64,000 nucleotides of DNA from Bifidobacterium vespertilionis (GCF_008698145.1 NZ_RZNZ01000006.1:1-64000); one strand, 5' to 3'. Numbered from the stretch's first letter, positions 16,260 to 29,614 are shown. Numbers and translations are program-made. The notes: generated from the sequence alone by a model not told the origin.

Positions 16260-16880
16260 ATGCGAGACGATTTCGAGTACGAGCGCCGGTTCTTCTGCCA
16301 CGAGCTGCCGGCGGAACTGGACGACGGCGCCCCGCCCATCCTCATTGTGCAGAGCTACTACGTGCACGCGGACAATTACGCGCTGCGCATCCGCCTGAAA
16401 TCCAATACGGTGCGGGAGGCGATGACGCCGCGCACCGATGCGATCGACGTGCTCAACAACCATCGCGACGCCTTCTCGCAGGCATGCGTCACGGTCAAGG
16501 GGCCGTCGGTGGGCGGCACGCGGTATGAGGTCGAAAAGGACATCGACCCGGATATCGCCGCGGAATTGGTGTTGCGTGGGGGCGCGCCGATCGTGAAGAA
16601 CCGGTTCAACGCATGGATCGGCGAGGACGGCTGGAGCATCGACGTGTTCGGCGGCCGCAACGCCCCGCTGGTGGTGGCCGAGGCGGAGCGCAGCAGCCCG
16701 GTGACGAACCTCATCATCCCCAGGTTCTGCGTGAGCGAGATCACCGACGACGTGCGGTTCTCCAACGACGGGCTCGCCGCGCGGCCGTACGCCGACTGGG
16801 CGGCCGACTACGCGCGCGAGCTCGAGGAGGACGGGCCGCGCCTGCTCACGTTCTTCGGCAAGAATCGCCGGGAGGAGTAA
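16260..16880 (+). CDS. CYTH-domain protein
   Basis: A 206-residue protein of the CYTH (triphosphate tunnel metalloenzyme) superfamily. The N-terminal FEYERRFF replaces the classical ExExK motif, and alternating charged strands follow: YALRIRLKSN, ACVTVKGPSVGGTRYEVEKDID, WSIDVFGG and PLVVAEAERSS. Members hydrolyse inorganic tripolyphosphate or organic triphosphates. The start ATG at 16260 has no strong ribosome site. It is convergent with the thioredoxin-like gene (stop 16907), 26 bp away. The substrate is not predictable. Confidence 0.8.
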   Translation: MRDDFEYERRFFCHELPAELDDGAPPILIVQSYYVHADNYALRIRLKSNTVREAMTPRTDAIDVLNNHRDAFSQACVTVKGPSVGGTRYEVEKDIDPDIAAELVLRGGAPIVKNRFNAWIGEDGWSIDVFGGRNAPLVVAEAERSSPVTNLIIPRFCVSEITDDVRFSNDGLAARPYADWAADYARELEEDGPRLLTFFGKNRREE

Positions 16881-16906
16881 GCCGGGCCCGGTCCGCCCGC
16901 ATCCGA

Positions 16907-17878
16907 TCAGTACATCAGCGTGGCGAGGCGGCGACGGGCCCGCTGCAGACGCGGATCGGCGGGCTCGGGGATGGCGAAGTACTCGAGCAGACGCTGGCGC
17001 ACCTGGTCAAGATCGGCCTTGTGGCCGGAAGCCAGAAAATCGAGCAGACGATCGAACGCATCTTGGATCTGGCCGCCGATCATGTCCACATCGGCCACGG
17101 CCAGCTGCGCCTCCACGTCGTCGGGATGGGCCGCGGCGGCGGCACGCACCTCGCGCACGTTCGCGGAGCCGGAGCGGGCCAGCAGCAGGGCCTTGGAACG
17201 CTCGCGGGCGGCGATCTTGTCGTTCGGATCGGACTCCAGCACCTGCGCATAGGCGGCCGCGGCACCGGCGTAGTCGCCCTGCATGGCGAGCGCATGGGCC
17301 TGCTGATGCTCCGGCGGCACCTGATCGGCACCGGACGCCCCAGCCGCGCCCGAACCATCGGCGTCGGAACCGTCGGAAGGACCATCCTGACGCGGCGCGG
17401 TGCCGGTCACACCGGACTGCTGAGCCATCTGGATGACCTGCGGAATGAGCGTATCCGTGATCTGGGCCATCTCCTCGTCGCTCGGCAGGCCCTGCAGAAT
17501 GGGCATCGGACGGCCGTTGATGAGCGCGAACAGCGCCGGCGCGCCCTGCACGCGCAGCGCCTGGGCGATGGACGGATTGGCGGAGATGTCGATGCGGGAC
17601 AGCTGGATCTGGCCGTTGAGCTTGTTCACGGCCTCGCCGAGCTTGCGGGCCATGTCGAACAGGCGGTCATCGGTGGGGATCCACAGCATGAGCAGGATCG
17701 GGAACGTGGCCGACGTGGCGACCATGGACTGGAAGGACGCCTCGGTGGTGTCGATCACGTAGCCGCCGGCCGCGGGCGCTCCCCCGGCCTGCCCCGGCTC
17801 GGACTTCACCTGATGCTTGAGCGATTCCAGATCCACCGCGCCCGCGAGCGAGACGCCCGGCTTGAACGGTTCGGCCAT
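16907..17878 (-). CDS. Thioredoxin-fold/TPR co-chaperone (CnoX/YbbN-like), no CXXC
   Basis: A 323-residue cytoplasmic protein. Residues about 50-160 form a thioredoxin fold (FPILLMLWIPTDDRLFD... QALRVQGAPALFALINGRP), but the active-site CXXC is replaced by IPTDD, so it cannot act as a disulfide reductase. After an Asp/Gly/Ser linker, residues about 190-315 form tetratricopeptide-like helices (HALAMQGDYAGAAAAYAQVLESDP). This matches actinobacterial YbbN/CnoX-type proteins, which act as holdases. The start is taken at ATG 17878; a GTG nine bases upstream is an alternative. Confidence 0.85.
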   Translation of the reverse strand: MAEPFKPGVSLAGAVDLESLKHQVKSEPGQAGGAPAAGGYVIDTTEASFQSMVATSATFPILLMLWIPTDDRLFDMARKLGEAVNKLNGQIQLSRIDISANPSIAQALRVQGAPALFALINGRPMPILQGLPSDEEMAQITDTLIPQVIQMAQQSGVTGTAPRQDGPSDGSDADGSGAAGASGADQVPPEHQQAHALAMQGDYAGAAAAYAQVLESDPNDKIAARERSKALLLARSGSANVREVRAAAAAHPDDVEAQLAVADVDMIGGQIQDAFDRLLDFLASGHKADLDQVRQRLLEYFAIPEPADPRLQRARRRLATLMY

Positions 17879-18064
17879 AGTTTGCACACCTTTCCTTGGC
17901 GAATACCTTCGCGTTTTGCCTTCATTCTAATGCGCGGGCCCGTTTCCGGACCCGCGCAACGTCATTCGCCGGCCGTCTGACGGCCGCTCAGAGACCAGCC
18001 AGCCGCCAGCCGGGCCGCCGCGTCCCGCCGCGATCCGCCGCATCCCGCCAGCGACGGCAGCGCC

Positions 18065-19090
18065 TTACTGCGCCTCCACCTTGACGGTCTGGCGCTCCGA
18101 GGCCACGGCCTGGATCTTCGCACCGGACGCCGCCTGCGGCACATACAGCGCGATCAGGTTCACATAGGTCACCTTGAGCGTGCTGGTGGGCGTGGCCCCG
18201 CCGAACAGCGCGGTCTCGTCGTTGGAAGCGGGCAGCGACTGGCGTCCCTCGCCGGCCTGGCGCGTCCATTCGGAGTTGATCTGCGCCACCACAAGGTCGC
18301 CGCCGTCGCTCGAGCGCATCACCTGGATGGCGTTGGGCTCCACGGAGAAGGTCTGCGACTGCGTGCCCTTGTTGGCCTCCATGCCCTGCTGGACCGTGGC
18401 CGTGGTGTTGGCCAGAGAGGTGCGGAAATCGTCGTCCGCGAACTCGCCGGCGAACTGGCTGTTCGCCCCGTTCGCGAGCAGATCCGCATAGTGGGCCACC
18501 GCGTCGGCCGGCGTGGCCACCAGCCCGGTGTCGTCCGTGCGTCCCATGGACGAACCGATCTTCGGCACGGCGAACTTGGGCAGCTGGACCTTGTTGTGCA
18601 GGCGCACCACGCCCCACAGCTTGTAGTTCTGATGGGCGGATGTCTGGGTCATGACCAGCAGTCGCTGGGTCTGGCGGTCCTCGGTGGTGGTGGTGATGGA
18701 GTACACCGTGCGCGGCCAGCCGGAATCGGTGGGGATGACGGTCTGTTCAATCTCCGAAGGAATGGTGGCGTTCTTGGTGAGCGCATTGGTCGCCTTCGCG
18801 ATGTTGATTTGACTCGTGCGCACCGCGAGCGCCGGTCCGGTCACGCTGGACGCCAGCAGGCCGGGATCGCGCGCGTCGTCGGCCTGCTTGATGGCGTTGA
18901 GGATGTTGGTGCGGATCTTCGCCTCCTGATCGACGGTCAGATCCGGAGTCTTGGCGCTGGCGGTCGATTGCTCGGACAGCTGCGGGACCGGCCCCTCGCA
19001 CGCGGTGAGGGCGCCCATGGATGCGACGGCGATCAGTGCGGCGGCGATGCGCATGACGGCGCGGCGGCCGCGGTTGATGCGGATGTTCAT
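18065..19090 (-). CDS. Lipoprotein of unknown function
   Basis: A 341-residue protein with an N-terminal Arg-rich segment, a hydrophobic core and the lipobox LTAC, placing the lipidated cysteine at 31. The mature part is Thr/Ser/Ala-rich, mixed alpha/beta, with no catalytic motif I recognise. The paired lengths and repeated segments suggest two related halves (about 60-190 and 195-330). Its start codon follows the stop of the upstream membrane protein by one base (TGA at 19092-19094), so translation is coupled. The tight coupling implies the pair works together at the membrane. Confidence 0.8.
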   Translation of the reverse strand: MNIRINRGRRAVMRIAAALIAVASMGALTACEGPVPQLSEQSTASAKTPDLTVDQEAKIRTNILNAIKQADDARDPGLLASSVTGPALAVRTSQINIAKATNALTKNATIPSEIEQTVIPTDSGWPRTVYSITTTTEDRQTQRLLVMTQTSAHQNYKLWGVVRLHNKVQLPKFAVPKIGSSMGRTDDTGLVATPADAVAHYADLLANGANSQFAGEFADDDFRTSLANTTATVQQGMEANKGTQSQTFSVEPNAIQVMRSSDGGDLVVAQINSEWTRQAGEGRQSLPASNDETALFGGATPTSTLKVTYVNLIALYVPQAASGAKIQAVASERQTVKVEAQ

Positions 19091-19091
19091 G

Positions 19092-20378
19092 TCACTCCTC
19101 CCCTTCGTTGTGCTCCGGCTCGGTTCCCTTGAGCCCCTTCGTGCCCGAGCCGCGCCCCTCCTCGGCGGCCTGCTCGGCGGCGAAGCGCGCGAAGTAGGCG
19201 GCCAGATCGGCGGGGCTGATCACGGATGTGGCGTCGGCGTCGGCCGGCTTGGCATTCCGCGCCGGTGCGGGCTTCGTCCCGTCGGCGGCCGCATCGGCCT
19301 GTGCGACAGCGGCCACGGTCTCCGCCTGTGTCTCCGCGCTGGACACCTCGAACGACGGGGCCGGCACGCCCGCGGACGATCCCGAGGCCGCGGCCTGCTC
19401 GGCCACCATGTTCTTGGCGGTCACGTCCACCACCTTCGGCCCATCGGACTGCGATCCGGAGGGCTGCAGGCCGGAGGACAGCGACCCCAGGGCCAGCGAT
19501 CCGGAGGACAGGCGTTCAGACGCCGGGGCGATCGACGTCCCGGCCCGCCGTGCATGCCGCCTGTGCCGCTTCGATCCGCCGATGTGCAGCAGGGATGCGA
19601 TGGAGCCGAAGAAGGATCCGATCGCGCCGAACACCAGATGCGGGATGGTGACCTCGATCTCCTCCGCGATGGGCGTCCTGGGCTCGTTCGCGTTCTTCTT
19701 GCGGCGCTTGGACGGGTGCATGGCGAACAACGAGGCGCACAGCACGGCTGCGACCGCGCACATGCCGCCGATGAAGTACAACGGGGTGGCGTAGTCGGGC
19801 AGGGTGGAGCGGGTCCAGTGCAGGGTGATGTTGAGTTTGCCGCCATCGGTCACGTTGGAGGCGGCGTCCGCGTTGGTGTCGAACAGCAGCGGCGTGGTGT
19901 TGCTCTCGGCCGGCCGCTCGATATGCACCGAACCGGTGCCGCAGACCACGCCGGTCCACATGTCCGATTGTTCGAGCGTCACGTCGCCGTCCTGGGGCTG
20001 GGAATCCCCGGAGGCCTTGGCCGCCTCGGTGGAGATCTGCGTCCACGACGACAAGCCGGTCAGACGGGTGTAGGTGTGGCCGGCGATCCACCCGCTGATG
20101 TCGCGGGACAGACCGGAAACCACGCAAAGTTTGGCATCGGATTCGGAGGTGACGTCGATGGTCACCTGATCATCCACAAGAGAGAGCATGCCCGGATCGG
20201 TAACGACGTATCGCGTGTCGGTTGCCGTCGTCGCCGCGATCTGCGCACTCGGCTTCCACTCGGTCGCATTGAGGACGCCCAGGAAGATCAGGGCGGCGGC
20301 AAGCAGACCGAAGATGGGCGTGACGACGCCGCGCATGATGGTGGCGCGACGCGGGTTCTTACGTTCCTTATCAGTCAT
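19092..20378 (-). CDS. Two-helix membrane protein of unknown function
   Basis: A 428-residue protein. Helix 1 is at about residues 16-37 and helix 2 at about 198-220, separated by a roughly 160-residue extracytoplasmic domain with two cysteines (about 85 and 146) that could form a disulfide. After helix 2 comes a Lys/Arg cluster (SKRRKKNA) and a roughly 200-residue cytoplasmic tail rich in Ser, Ala and Gly that looks disordered. The start at 20378 has GGGGGAT just upstream. It is coupled to the lipoprotein gene downstream. No family is recognised. Confidence 0.78.
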   Translation of the reverse strand: MTDKERKNPRRATIMRGVVTPIFGLLAAALIFLGVLNATEWKPSAQIAATTATDTRYVVTDPGMLSLVDDQVTIDVTSESDAKLCVVSGLSRDISGWIAGHTYTRLTGLSSWTQISTEAAKASGDSQPQDGDVTLEQSDMWTGVVCGTGSVHIERPAESNTTPLLFDTNADAASNVTDGGKLNITLHWTRSTLPDYATPLYFIGGMCAVAAVLCASLFAMHPSKRRKKNANEPRTPIAEEIEVTIPHLVFGAIGSFFGSIASLLHIGGSKRHRRHARRAGTSIAPASERLSSGSLALGSLSSGLQPSGSQSDGPKVVDVTAKNMVAEQAAASGSSAGVPAPSFEVSSAETQAETVAAVAQADAAADGTKPAPARNAKPADADATSVISPADLAAYFARFAAEQAAEEGRGSGTKGLKGTEPEHNEGEE

Positions 20379-20469
20379 AGCATCCCCCATTCTACAATCC
20401 CTTCACCATTCATTCACTGCCCAGCCATACTCCACCACAAAATCAGCCATTACCGCTACTGTGGGGCGT

Positions 20470-21444
20470 ATGATTCATGACTTTACCAAGAAGACCCTCG
20501 TCAAGGGTCTCGCCGCATGCTGCGGCCTTGCGATGATGATCGGCCTCGCCGCGTGCGGCGGCGACGCCTCGGCCACCGCCTCTTCGTCCGCGTCCTCCTC
20601 CAGCGCCACCCCGTCCGCCTCCTCCACGCTCGCCGAAATGACCGGCATCACCGCTTCCAACGAGATCGGGCAGAAGCCGGCCATCAAGCTGCCCACCGTG
20701 CCCTACACCGTGCCGGACGGCGGCTACCAGGTCCTTCAGCAGGGCAACGGCGAAGCCCTGCAGGACGGCATGCGCATGTGCATGCACAGCGTCGCGGTCA
20801 GCGCCAAGACCGGCGCGGAGATCTACTCCAGCTGGGAATCCGCCCCCGACTGCTCGGTCTCGCTTGAGCAGTCCTCCCTGCGCAACGGCCTGTACGACGT
20901 GCTCAAGAACCAGAAGGTGGGTGCGCTGATCGCCCTGGGCGTCAACGACACCACCGCCACGGACGATGCGCAGAAGTCCTACATCATGGCCACCACGATC
21001 GTCTCCGCCTCGCACGATCTTACGCGCGCCGAGGGCCAGACCGTCACGGACATCCCGTCCAACCTGCCCAAGGTCACGCTGGACGGCAACGGCAAGCCGT
21101 CGATCGACATGAATGGCTACCAGCCCGACGGCCAGCTCGTGGTCCAGCCGCTCATCAAGGGCTCCGGCGCCACGGTCTCCGAGTCCGGCAGCGTCAAGGT
21201 CAACTACACCGGCTGGCTCACCGACGGCACGCAGTTCGATTCGTCCTGGGATCGCGGCGAAGCCTCCGAGTTCGCCCTGAGCCAAGTGGTCACCGGTTGG
21301 AAGGAAGGCCTCGCCGGCCAGACCGTGGGCTCCCAGGTGCTGGTGATCGTCCCGCCGGACAAGGGCTACGGCAGCACCGCACAGGGCTCCATCCCGGCGA
21401 ACTCCACGCTGGTGTTCGTGGTGGACATCCTCGCCACCTACTGA
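20470..21444 (+). CDS. FKBP-type peptidyl-prolyl isomerase, lipoprotein
   Basis: A 324-residue secreted lipoprotein with lipobox LAAC (Cys29) and a low-complexity Ser/Ala linker (about 32-55). The last 85 residues form a complete FKBP domain (VKVNYTGWLTDGTQFDSSWDRGEASEFAL...VTGWKEGLAGQTVGSQVLVIVPPDKGYG...IPANSTLVFVVDI), which isomerises Xaa-Pro bonds during folding of exported proteins. The middle region (about 60-230) may be a degenerate FKBP-like domain. ATG 20470 follows GTGGGG. It is divergent from the membrane-protein gene and ends at a clear terminator. Confidence 0.93.
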   Translation: MIHDFTKKTLVKGLAACCGLAMMIGLAACGGDASATASSSASSSSATPSASSTLAEMTGITASNEIGQKPAIKLPTVPYTVPDGGYQVLQQGNGEALQDGMRMCMHSVAVSAKTGAEIYSSWESAPDCSVSLEQSSLRNGLYDVLKNQKVGALIALGVNDTTATDDAQKSYIMATTIVSASHDLTRAEGQTVTDIPSNLPKVTLDGNGKPSIDMNGYQPDGQLVVQPLIKGSGATVSESGSVKVNYTGWLTDGTQFDSSWDRGEASEFALSQVVTGWKEGLAGQTVGSQVLVIVPPDKGYGSTAQGSIPANSTLVFVVDILATY

Positions 21445-21472
21445 TCCCCGGCGTCTTCGCCTAAGCAATGTG

Positions 21473-21503
21473 AACAGCTCCCCACCTCGGGGAGCTGTTT
21501 TGT
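21473..21503 (+). terminator. Intrinsic terminator of the FKBP gene
   Basis: Stem AACAGCTCCCC / GGGGAGCTGTT with a 5-nt loop and TTTTGTT tail, 29 bp after the stop. Confidence 0.92.
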
Positions 21504-21540
21504 TATGGCGGGGTGCACTGACGGGGCATGATGTCCCCCT

Positions 21541-21725
21541 CAATGGCGTGACGACAGTGCCGTGACGCGGCGTGTGACGCGGGATGTGACCCGGCGTGCG
21601 TTGTGACCGGGAGTGTGACCCGGCGTGGACACACCCGGTCACGGGGTGTCAAAACCGTTGAAATAAAGCCATTTCAAAACCCCTGTGACCGGGAATGGGC
21701 ACACCCGGTCACGCCCCGCGTCACA
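21541..21725. repeat. GTGACCGGG / CCGGTCAC interspersed repeats (family I)
   Basis: About ten words of the type GTGACCCGGCGTG, GTGACCGGGAGTG and CACACCCGGTCACG alternate in orientation. An inner hairpin surrounds 21648-21690 (GGTGTCAAAACC...TTTCAAAACCCC). The words resemble those at 985-1150. Confidence 0.7.
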
Positions 21726-21845
21726 ACGCACACCATGTCACGCTCCCCGATCGCGCCTGACCACACCCGGCGACGTCCGGCCACTCCCGACTGCCCACAC
21801 CCGACCACGCCCGGCCACAAACTGGGCAAAACGGGATCATCGCAA

Positions 21846-21977
21846 CACAAACTGGGCAAATCAGGACGTTCGATTTGCAAACTGGGCAGACGTGGTCATC
21901 TAGAGCCCCAAATCGGCCCGCAGATGGCAGGATCTGCCCAGTTCACAAAATAACAGTCCCGATCTGCCCAGTCTGCG
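21846..21977. repeat. Family B double-nested palindrome, copy 1
   Basis: Order: left arm ACAAACTGGGCAAATC, second left arm TTTGCAAACTGGGCAGA, inner pair GGTCATCT ... CGCAGATG, then right arms GATCTGCCCAGTT and GATCTGCCCAGTCTGCG. Related single left arms occur at 21825 and 21991. Confidence 0.88.
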
Positions 21978-22092
21978 ACACAACATGGGCACAAACTGGG
22001 CAAAACGGAACGAATCGGGGACGAATCTGGGCATCGGATGAGCATCGGACCACGAATCCCCCGCAAACCCTCACCGACCCCTCATCCAACCT

Positions 22093-22223
22093 CGCAAACT
22101 GGGCAAATCAGGACGTTCGATTTGTAAACTGGGCAGATCGGAACATCTGGAGGCCGATTTTGGCGTCCAGATGACCAGATCTGCCCAGTTCACAAAATAA
22201 CAGTCCCGATCTGCCCAGTCTGC
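22093..22223. repeat. Family B double-nested palindrome, copy 2
   Basis: Same order as the copy at 21846, including the spacer word TTCACAAAATAACAGTCCC shared exactly. The inner stem has changed to ACATCTGGAGGCC / GGCGTCCAGATG, keeping pairing (compensatory change). Confidence 0.88.
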
Positions 22224-22248
22224 ACGGGTCTTCGCGGCATGAATTGGC

Positions 22249-22390
22249 CGCAAACTGGGCAAATCAGGCCCTCCAATTTGCAAACACTGGCAAACTGGGC
22301 AGATCTGGTCTCGAAAGCCCCCAAATCGGCCCGCAGATGACCGGATCTGCCCAGTTTGCAAAACCTGAGACCCGATCTGCCCAGTTTGCG
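22249..22390. repeat. Family B double-nested palindrome, copy 3
   Basis: Same order as the other copies. The left part carries a short duplication (TTTGCAAACACTGGCAAACTGG). The right arms GATCTGCCCAGTTTGC occur twice. The remainder of 21445-22507 contains no supported gene. Confidence 0.88.
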
Positions 22391-22507
22391 ACACAACAGG
22401 GGGGCACAAACATTACAACCGGACGGAACCTGAAACCACCCCCAAACAAGAGTTGACAAAGTATAGGAATACCCCAGAATGAGGCAGACTCGGAAAACCA
22501 GCCCCGC

Positions 22508-23251
22508 TCAGAACAGACGCAGCTCGTCCGACTCGGCGCCGCGCATCTCGTCGTAGTCGAGGATCAGGCAGGTGAAGCCGCGATCCTCGGCAAGCACGCG
22601 GGCCTGCGGTGTGATCGTCTGCGCGGCGAAGATGCCGTGCACGGGGGCGAGCAGCGGATCGCGATTGAGCAGTTCGCAGTAGCGCGTGAGCTGTTCCACG
22701 CCGTCGATGCCGCCATGGCGCTTGATCTCGATCGCCACATGCTCGCCGTTGGCATCGGTGGCCATGATGTCCACCGGACCGATCGCCGTGGGATATTCGC
22801 GGCGCACAAGCTTGGCCCCCTCGCCGATGCGCTCAATCTGCTCCGCAAGGTAGCGCTGCAGATGATCCTCCACGCCCTCCTTGACCAAGCCCGGATCCTC
22901 GCCCAGATCGTACGTCTCGTCGGAATAAATGTGGAACAGTTTGACGTCCAGGATATCGTTCGACTTGTCCGCGGACACGCGCAGCACCTTGATCGGCTTG
23001 GGCTCAGCGGACTCCGCGGCCCCAACAGGTTCGGCGGGCTCAGCGGGCGCTGCGGCATCGCCATCGGCCGGCTCGATCTCCTTGAGCGTGCAGGGCGCGG
23101 CCATCCAGTTGAGTGGCTTGTACGACCCGAGCTCGGAGAAGATCAGCAGACTCGAATCGGCCTTGATGAGCAGGACGCGCTTGGCGGGCGGAAGGGATGC
23201 GGTGAGGCGGCCGGAGTATTCGGCGGCGCAGTCGGCAACAATGATTCGCAC
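22508..23251 (-). CDS. nucS: Endonuclease NucS, mismatch-specific
   Basis: A 247-residue nuclease of the NucS/EndoMS family that cuts both strands at mismatches and replaces MutS/MutL in Actinobacteria. The N-terminal DNA-binding domain (about 1-70) opens MRIIVADCAAEYSGRL. The catalytic domain carries GPVDIMATD, VAIEIKRHG and a Gln-containing VEQLTRY helix, giving the D-E-K triad. The extreme C-terminus DELRLF fits the beta-clamp binding motif. An Ala/Glu/Pro linker of about 25 residues separates the domains. The start codon is GTG at 23251. It is convergent with the FKBP gene across the repeat-filled gap. Confidence 0.95.
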   Translation of the reverse strand: MRIIVADCAAEYSGRLTASLPPAKRVLLIKADSSLLIFSELGSYKPLNWMAAPCTLKEIEPADGDAAAPAEPAEPVGAAESAEPKPIKVLRVSADKSNDILDVKLFHIYSDETYDLGEDPGLVKEGVEDHLQRYLAEQIERIGEGAKLVRREYPTAIGPVDIMATDANGEHVAIEIKRHGGIDGVEQLTRYCELLNRDPLLAPVHGIFAAQTITPQARVLAEDRGFTCLILDYDEMRGAESDELRLF

Positions 23252-23298
23252 GGGGCAACACCCTACAGGTCCCCCTTGTCAGGGCTCGTCATTCTGGC

Positions 23299-23470
23299 CC
23301 CGCCGTCATCCTGAGCGTGTGCTCCCCTCGTCATCCTGAGCGAAGCGAAGGATCCTTGGCCACTGCGCATTACATCATTCGTGCGCAAGATTAAGGATCC
23401 TTCGACTTCGCCCTTCGGGCTTCGCTCAGGATGACAAAAGGGACGGCAGAGCTGCGCTCAGGGTGACGGG
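23299..23470. repeat. Family A repeat cluster
   Basis: Copies at about 23305-23357 (two left ends, one right end) and 23390-23435 (inverted) with a partial at 23445-23470. They lie between the nucS start and atpC end; no gene is present in 23252-23551. Confidence 0.82.
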
Positions 23471-23504
23471 GGAAATCTCAGGCTGACCAATAGAGAAAGC
23501 ATAC

Positions 23505-23537
23505 AAAAAGGGGCTTCCCCGCATAGAGGGAAGCCCC
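23505..23537 (-). terminator. Terminator of the atp operon
   Basis: Minus-strand stem GGGGCTTCCC...GGGGAAGCCCC followed by TTTTT, 15 bp after the atpC stop. Confidence 0.92.
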
Positions 23538-23551
23538 AGAGAGACGGACGC

Positions 23552-23832
23552 TCAGTCCGCGCTCACCTCGTCGGAGCAGTGCTCCACGGCCACGGTGAGC
23601 TTGTTCGAATCGAAGGAGACGAAACCGTCCTCCACATCGAACGCGTGACGGCTGCCGTTGACATCCGCCACGACGACGCGGCCATTCCTGATGACCGCGA
23701 GCACGGACTCATGGTTCGGCAGGATGCCCATCGCGCCTTCAGAGGCGGGCACGGTCACGCTCGACGCCGTGCCCGACCACACCGGATGGTCGGAGGCGAC
23801 GATCGTCACCTGCATGGTGGTCTTGTCGGCCA

Positions 23833-23833
<1 letters not shown>
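23552..23833 (-). CDS. atpC: ATP synthase epsilon subunit
   Basis: A 93-residue F1 central-stalk subunit that couples rotation and inhibits ATP hydrolysis. It is mainly the N-terminal beta-sandwich (VTIVASDHPVWSGTASSVTVPASEGAMGILPNHESVLAV); the C-terminal helical hairpin of the Escherichia coli protein is missing, as is common in Actinobacteria. Its ATG overlaps the atpD stop by one base (TGATG), so translation is coupled. It is the last gene of the operon, followed by a terminator. Confidence 0.95.
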
Positions 23834-26237
<2,404 letters not shown>

Positions 26238-26240
26238 GGC

Positions 26241-27887
<1,647 letters not shown>

Positions 27888-27944
27888 GATCACTCCTTAT
27901 TGTTGATAAAACTTGAAAGCAAGATCCTGCGGGGATCCCGGGTG

Positions 27945-28763
27945 TCAGCCCACCGAGCGCCTGAGGCGCTGCAGCTGGGCGACGACGGTGTGGTCGGTGA
28001 CCTCGGAGCCGTACTGGATGCGCATGCCGCCCATGACCGAGGGGTCCACCACCGAGTTGATGTGGATCGGACGGTTGAGCTTGGCACTGTACGTGGTCAC
28101 GAGGCGCTTGACCTGCTCGCCGGTCAGCGGAACGGCCGTGGTGACGGTGACCATCGTCTCGCCCATATGCCTGGAGAGCTTGTTGATCAGCCACTGGATG
28201 ATGGTCAGGTAGCGGCGGTTGCGCAGTGCGCGCGTCGCATGGATGGCCAGGATCATCGTGACCGGATCCAGCTTCTGGCCGGCGAGGACGGTCTTGAGGA
28301 ACTCCACGCGCTTGGCCTCGGGCATATAGACGTCGGACAGCTTGGAACGCACCTGCGGCAGGTTGAGGAAGGCGGAGTGCAGCTGCGCGAGCTCGATGGA
28401 GACGCGAAGCGTGACGTTTCGGGCGTCCGCGAGGTACATCACGGAATCCACGCCGAAATCCTCCACCGCATTGGCCAAGTGGCTCATGCGGCTCCAGCGG
28501 CGTCCCACCACATCATGCAGGATCTGCACGGTCAGCGGGTGGGCCTTGCCTTCCAGCAAATCGTCCACCAGCTTGGCCTTGTCCTCGACGGGACGTGAAG
28601 GATCGGTGAGCGCGCGCTGCACGCGCGGGTTGTGATCGAGCAGACCGGCGAAGCTGAACAGCTCCTCGTAGATGCGCTCGTTCTCCAATCCCGCGGCCCT
28701 CAGCTTGGGCGCGAAACTGTCTCGGGACTCGCGGTCCGAGAGCAGCGATGCCTCTCCTTGCAT
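27945..28763 (-). CDS. atpH: ATP synthase delta subunit
   Basis: Peripheral-stalk subunit joining F1 to the b dimer, 272 residues. As in other Actinobacteria it is about 100 residues longer than the Escherichia coli protein, with an N-terminal extension. The C-terminal signature VTTAVPLTGEQVKRLVTTYSAKL...VDPSVMGGMRIQYGSEVTDHTV is clear. Strong AAGGAGG precedes the start. Confidence 0.96.
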   Translation of the reverse strand: MQGEASLLSDRESRDSFAPKLRAAGLENERIYEELFSFAGLLDHNPRVQRALTDPSRPVEDKAKLVDDLLEGKAHPLTVQILHDVVGRRWSRMSHLANAVEDFGVDSVMYLADARNVTLRVSIELAQLHSAFLNLPQVRSKLSDVYMPEAKRVEFLKTVLAGQKLDPVTMILAIHATRALRNRRYLTIIQWLINKLSRHMGETMVTVTTAVPLTGEQVKRLVTTYSAKLNRPIHINSVVDPSVMGGMRIQYGSEVTDHTVVAQLQRLRRSVG

Positions 28764-28802
28764 GTCACCTCCTTGACGTGATTGACGTGATTAACGGGGT
28801 AG

Positions 28803-29306
28803 TCACTCGGCCTTGTCCTTGTCGAGATCGTTGATCAGGGAATCGATCATCGACGACTGGACATCGCCATCCTGCAGCTTGGCGCCCAGAATCTTGCCGG
28901 CCAGGGCGGTGGCGATCACGCCGACTTCACCCTTGAGGCTGACCAGGGCCTGCTGCTGCTGGGACTCGATGGAACGCTGGGCGTTGGCGGTGACCTGGGC
29001 GGCCTCCGTTTCGGCGCGGGACCGGGCGTCTGCGATGATGTGCGAAGCCTCGGCGCGGGCGTCGTCGCGGATCTTGGCCGCCTCGACGCGGGCGTTGCTC
29101 AGCTGGGCCTCGTACTTCTCCTTGGCCTCGTTGGCGTCCTTCTGTGCCTGCTCGGCCTTGGCGATACCGCCCTCGATCTTGGCGGCGCGCTCATCGAAGA
29201 TGGCCTGGAACTTCGGCAGGAAGAACTTGTAGAAGAATGCGGCGACGATGACCAAGATGATCAGCGACCATACGATGTCATAGCTTTTGGGCAGAAACAG
29301 CTCCAT
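28803..29306 (-). CDS. atpF: ATP synthase b subunit
   Basis: Membrane-anchored stator subunit, 167 residues. One N-terminal transmembrane helix (about 10-30, IVWSLIILVIVAAFFYKFFLPKF) is followed by a long Ala/Glu/Lys/Arg coiled coil that dimerises and holds delta. It lies between atpE and atpH. Confidence 0.97.
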   Translation of the reverse strand: MELFLPKSYDIVWSLIILVIVAAFFYKFFLPKFQAIFDERAAKIEGGIAKAEQAQKDANEAKEKYEAQLSNARVEAAKIRDDARAEASHIIADARSRAETEAAQVTANAQRSIESQQQQALVSLKGEVGVIATALAGKILGAKLQDGDVQSSMIDSLINDLDKDKAE

Positions 29307-29365
29307 GCCGTCTTCCTCCTTTCATTTCCCTTGGAAAGTCGTTGTGCTGTGTCGGTTGAGCGGTC

Positions 29366-29614
<249 letters not shown>

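Noticed and set aside
21445..22507. Insertion sequence or phage remnant
   Set aside because: No transposase or integrase fragment and no long terminal inverted repeats with a coding centre; only short palindromic units.
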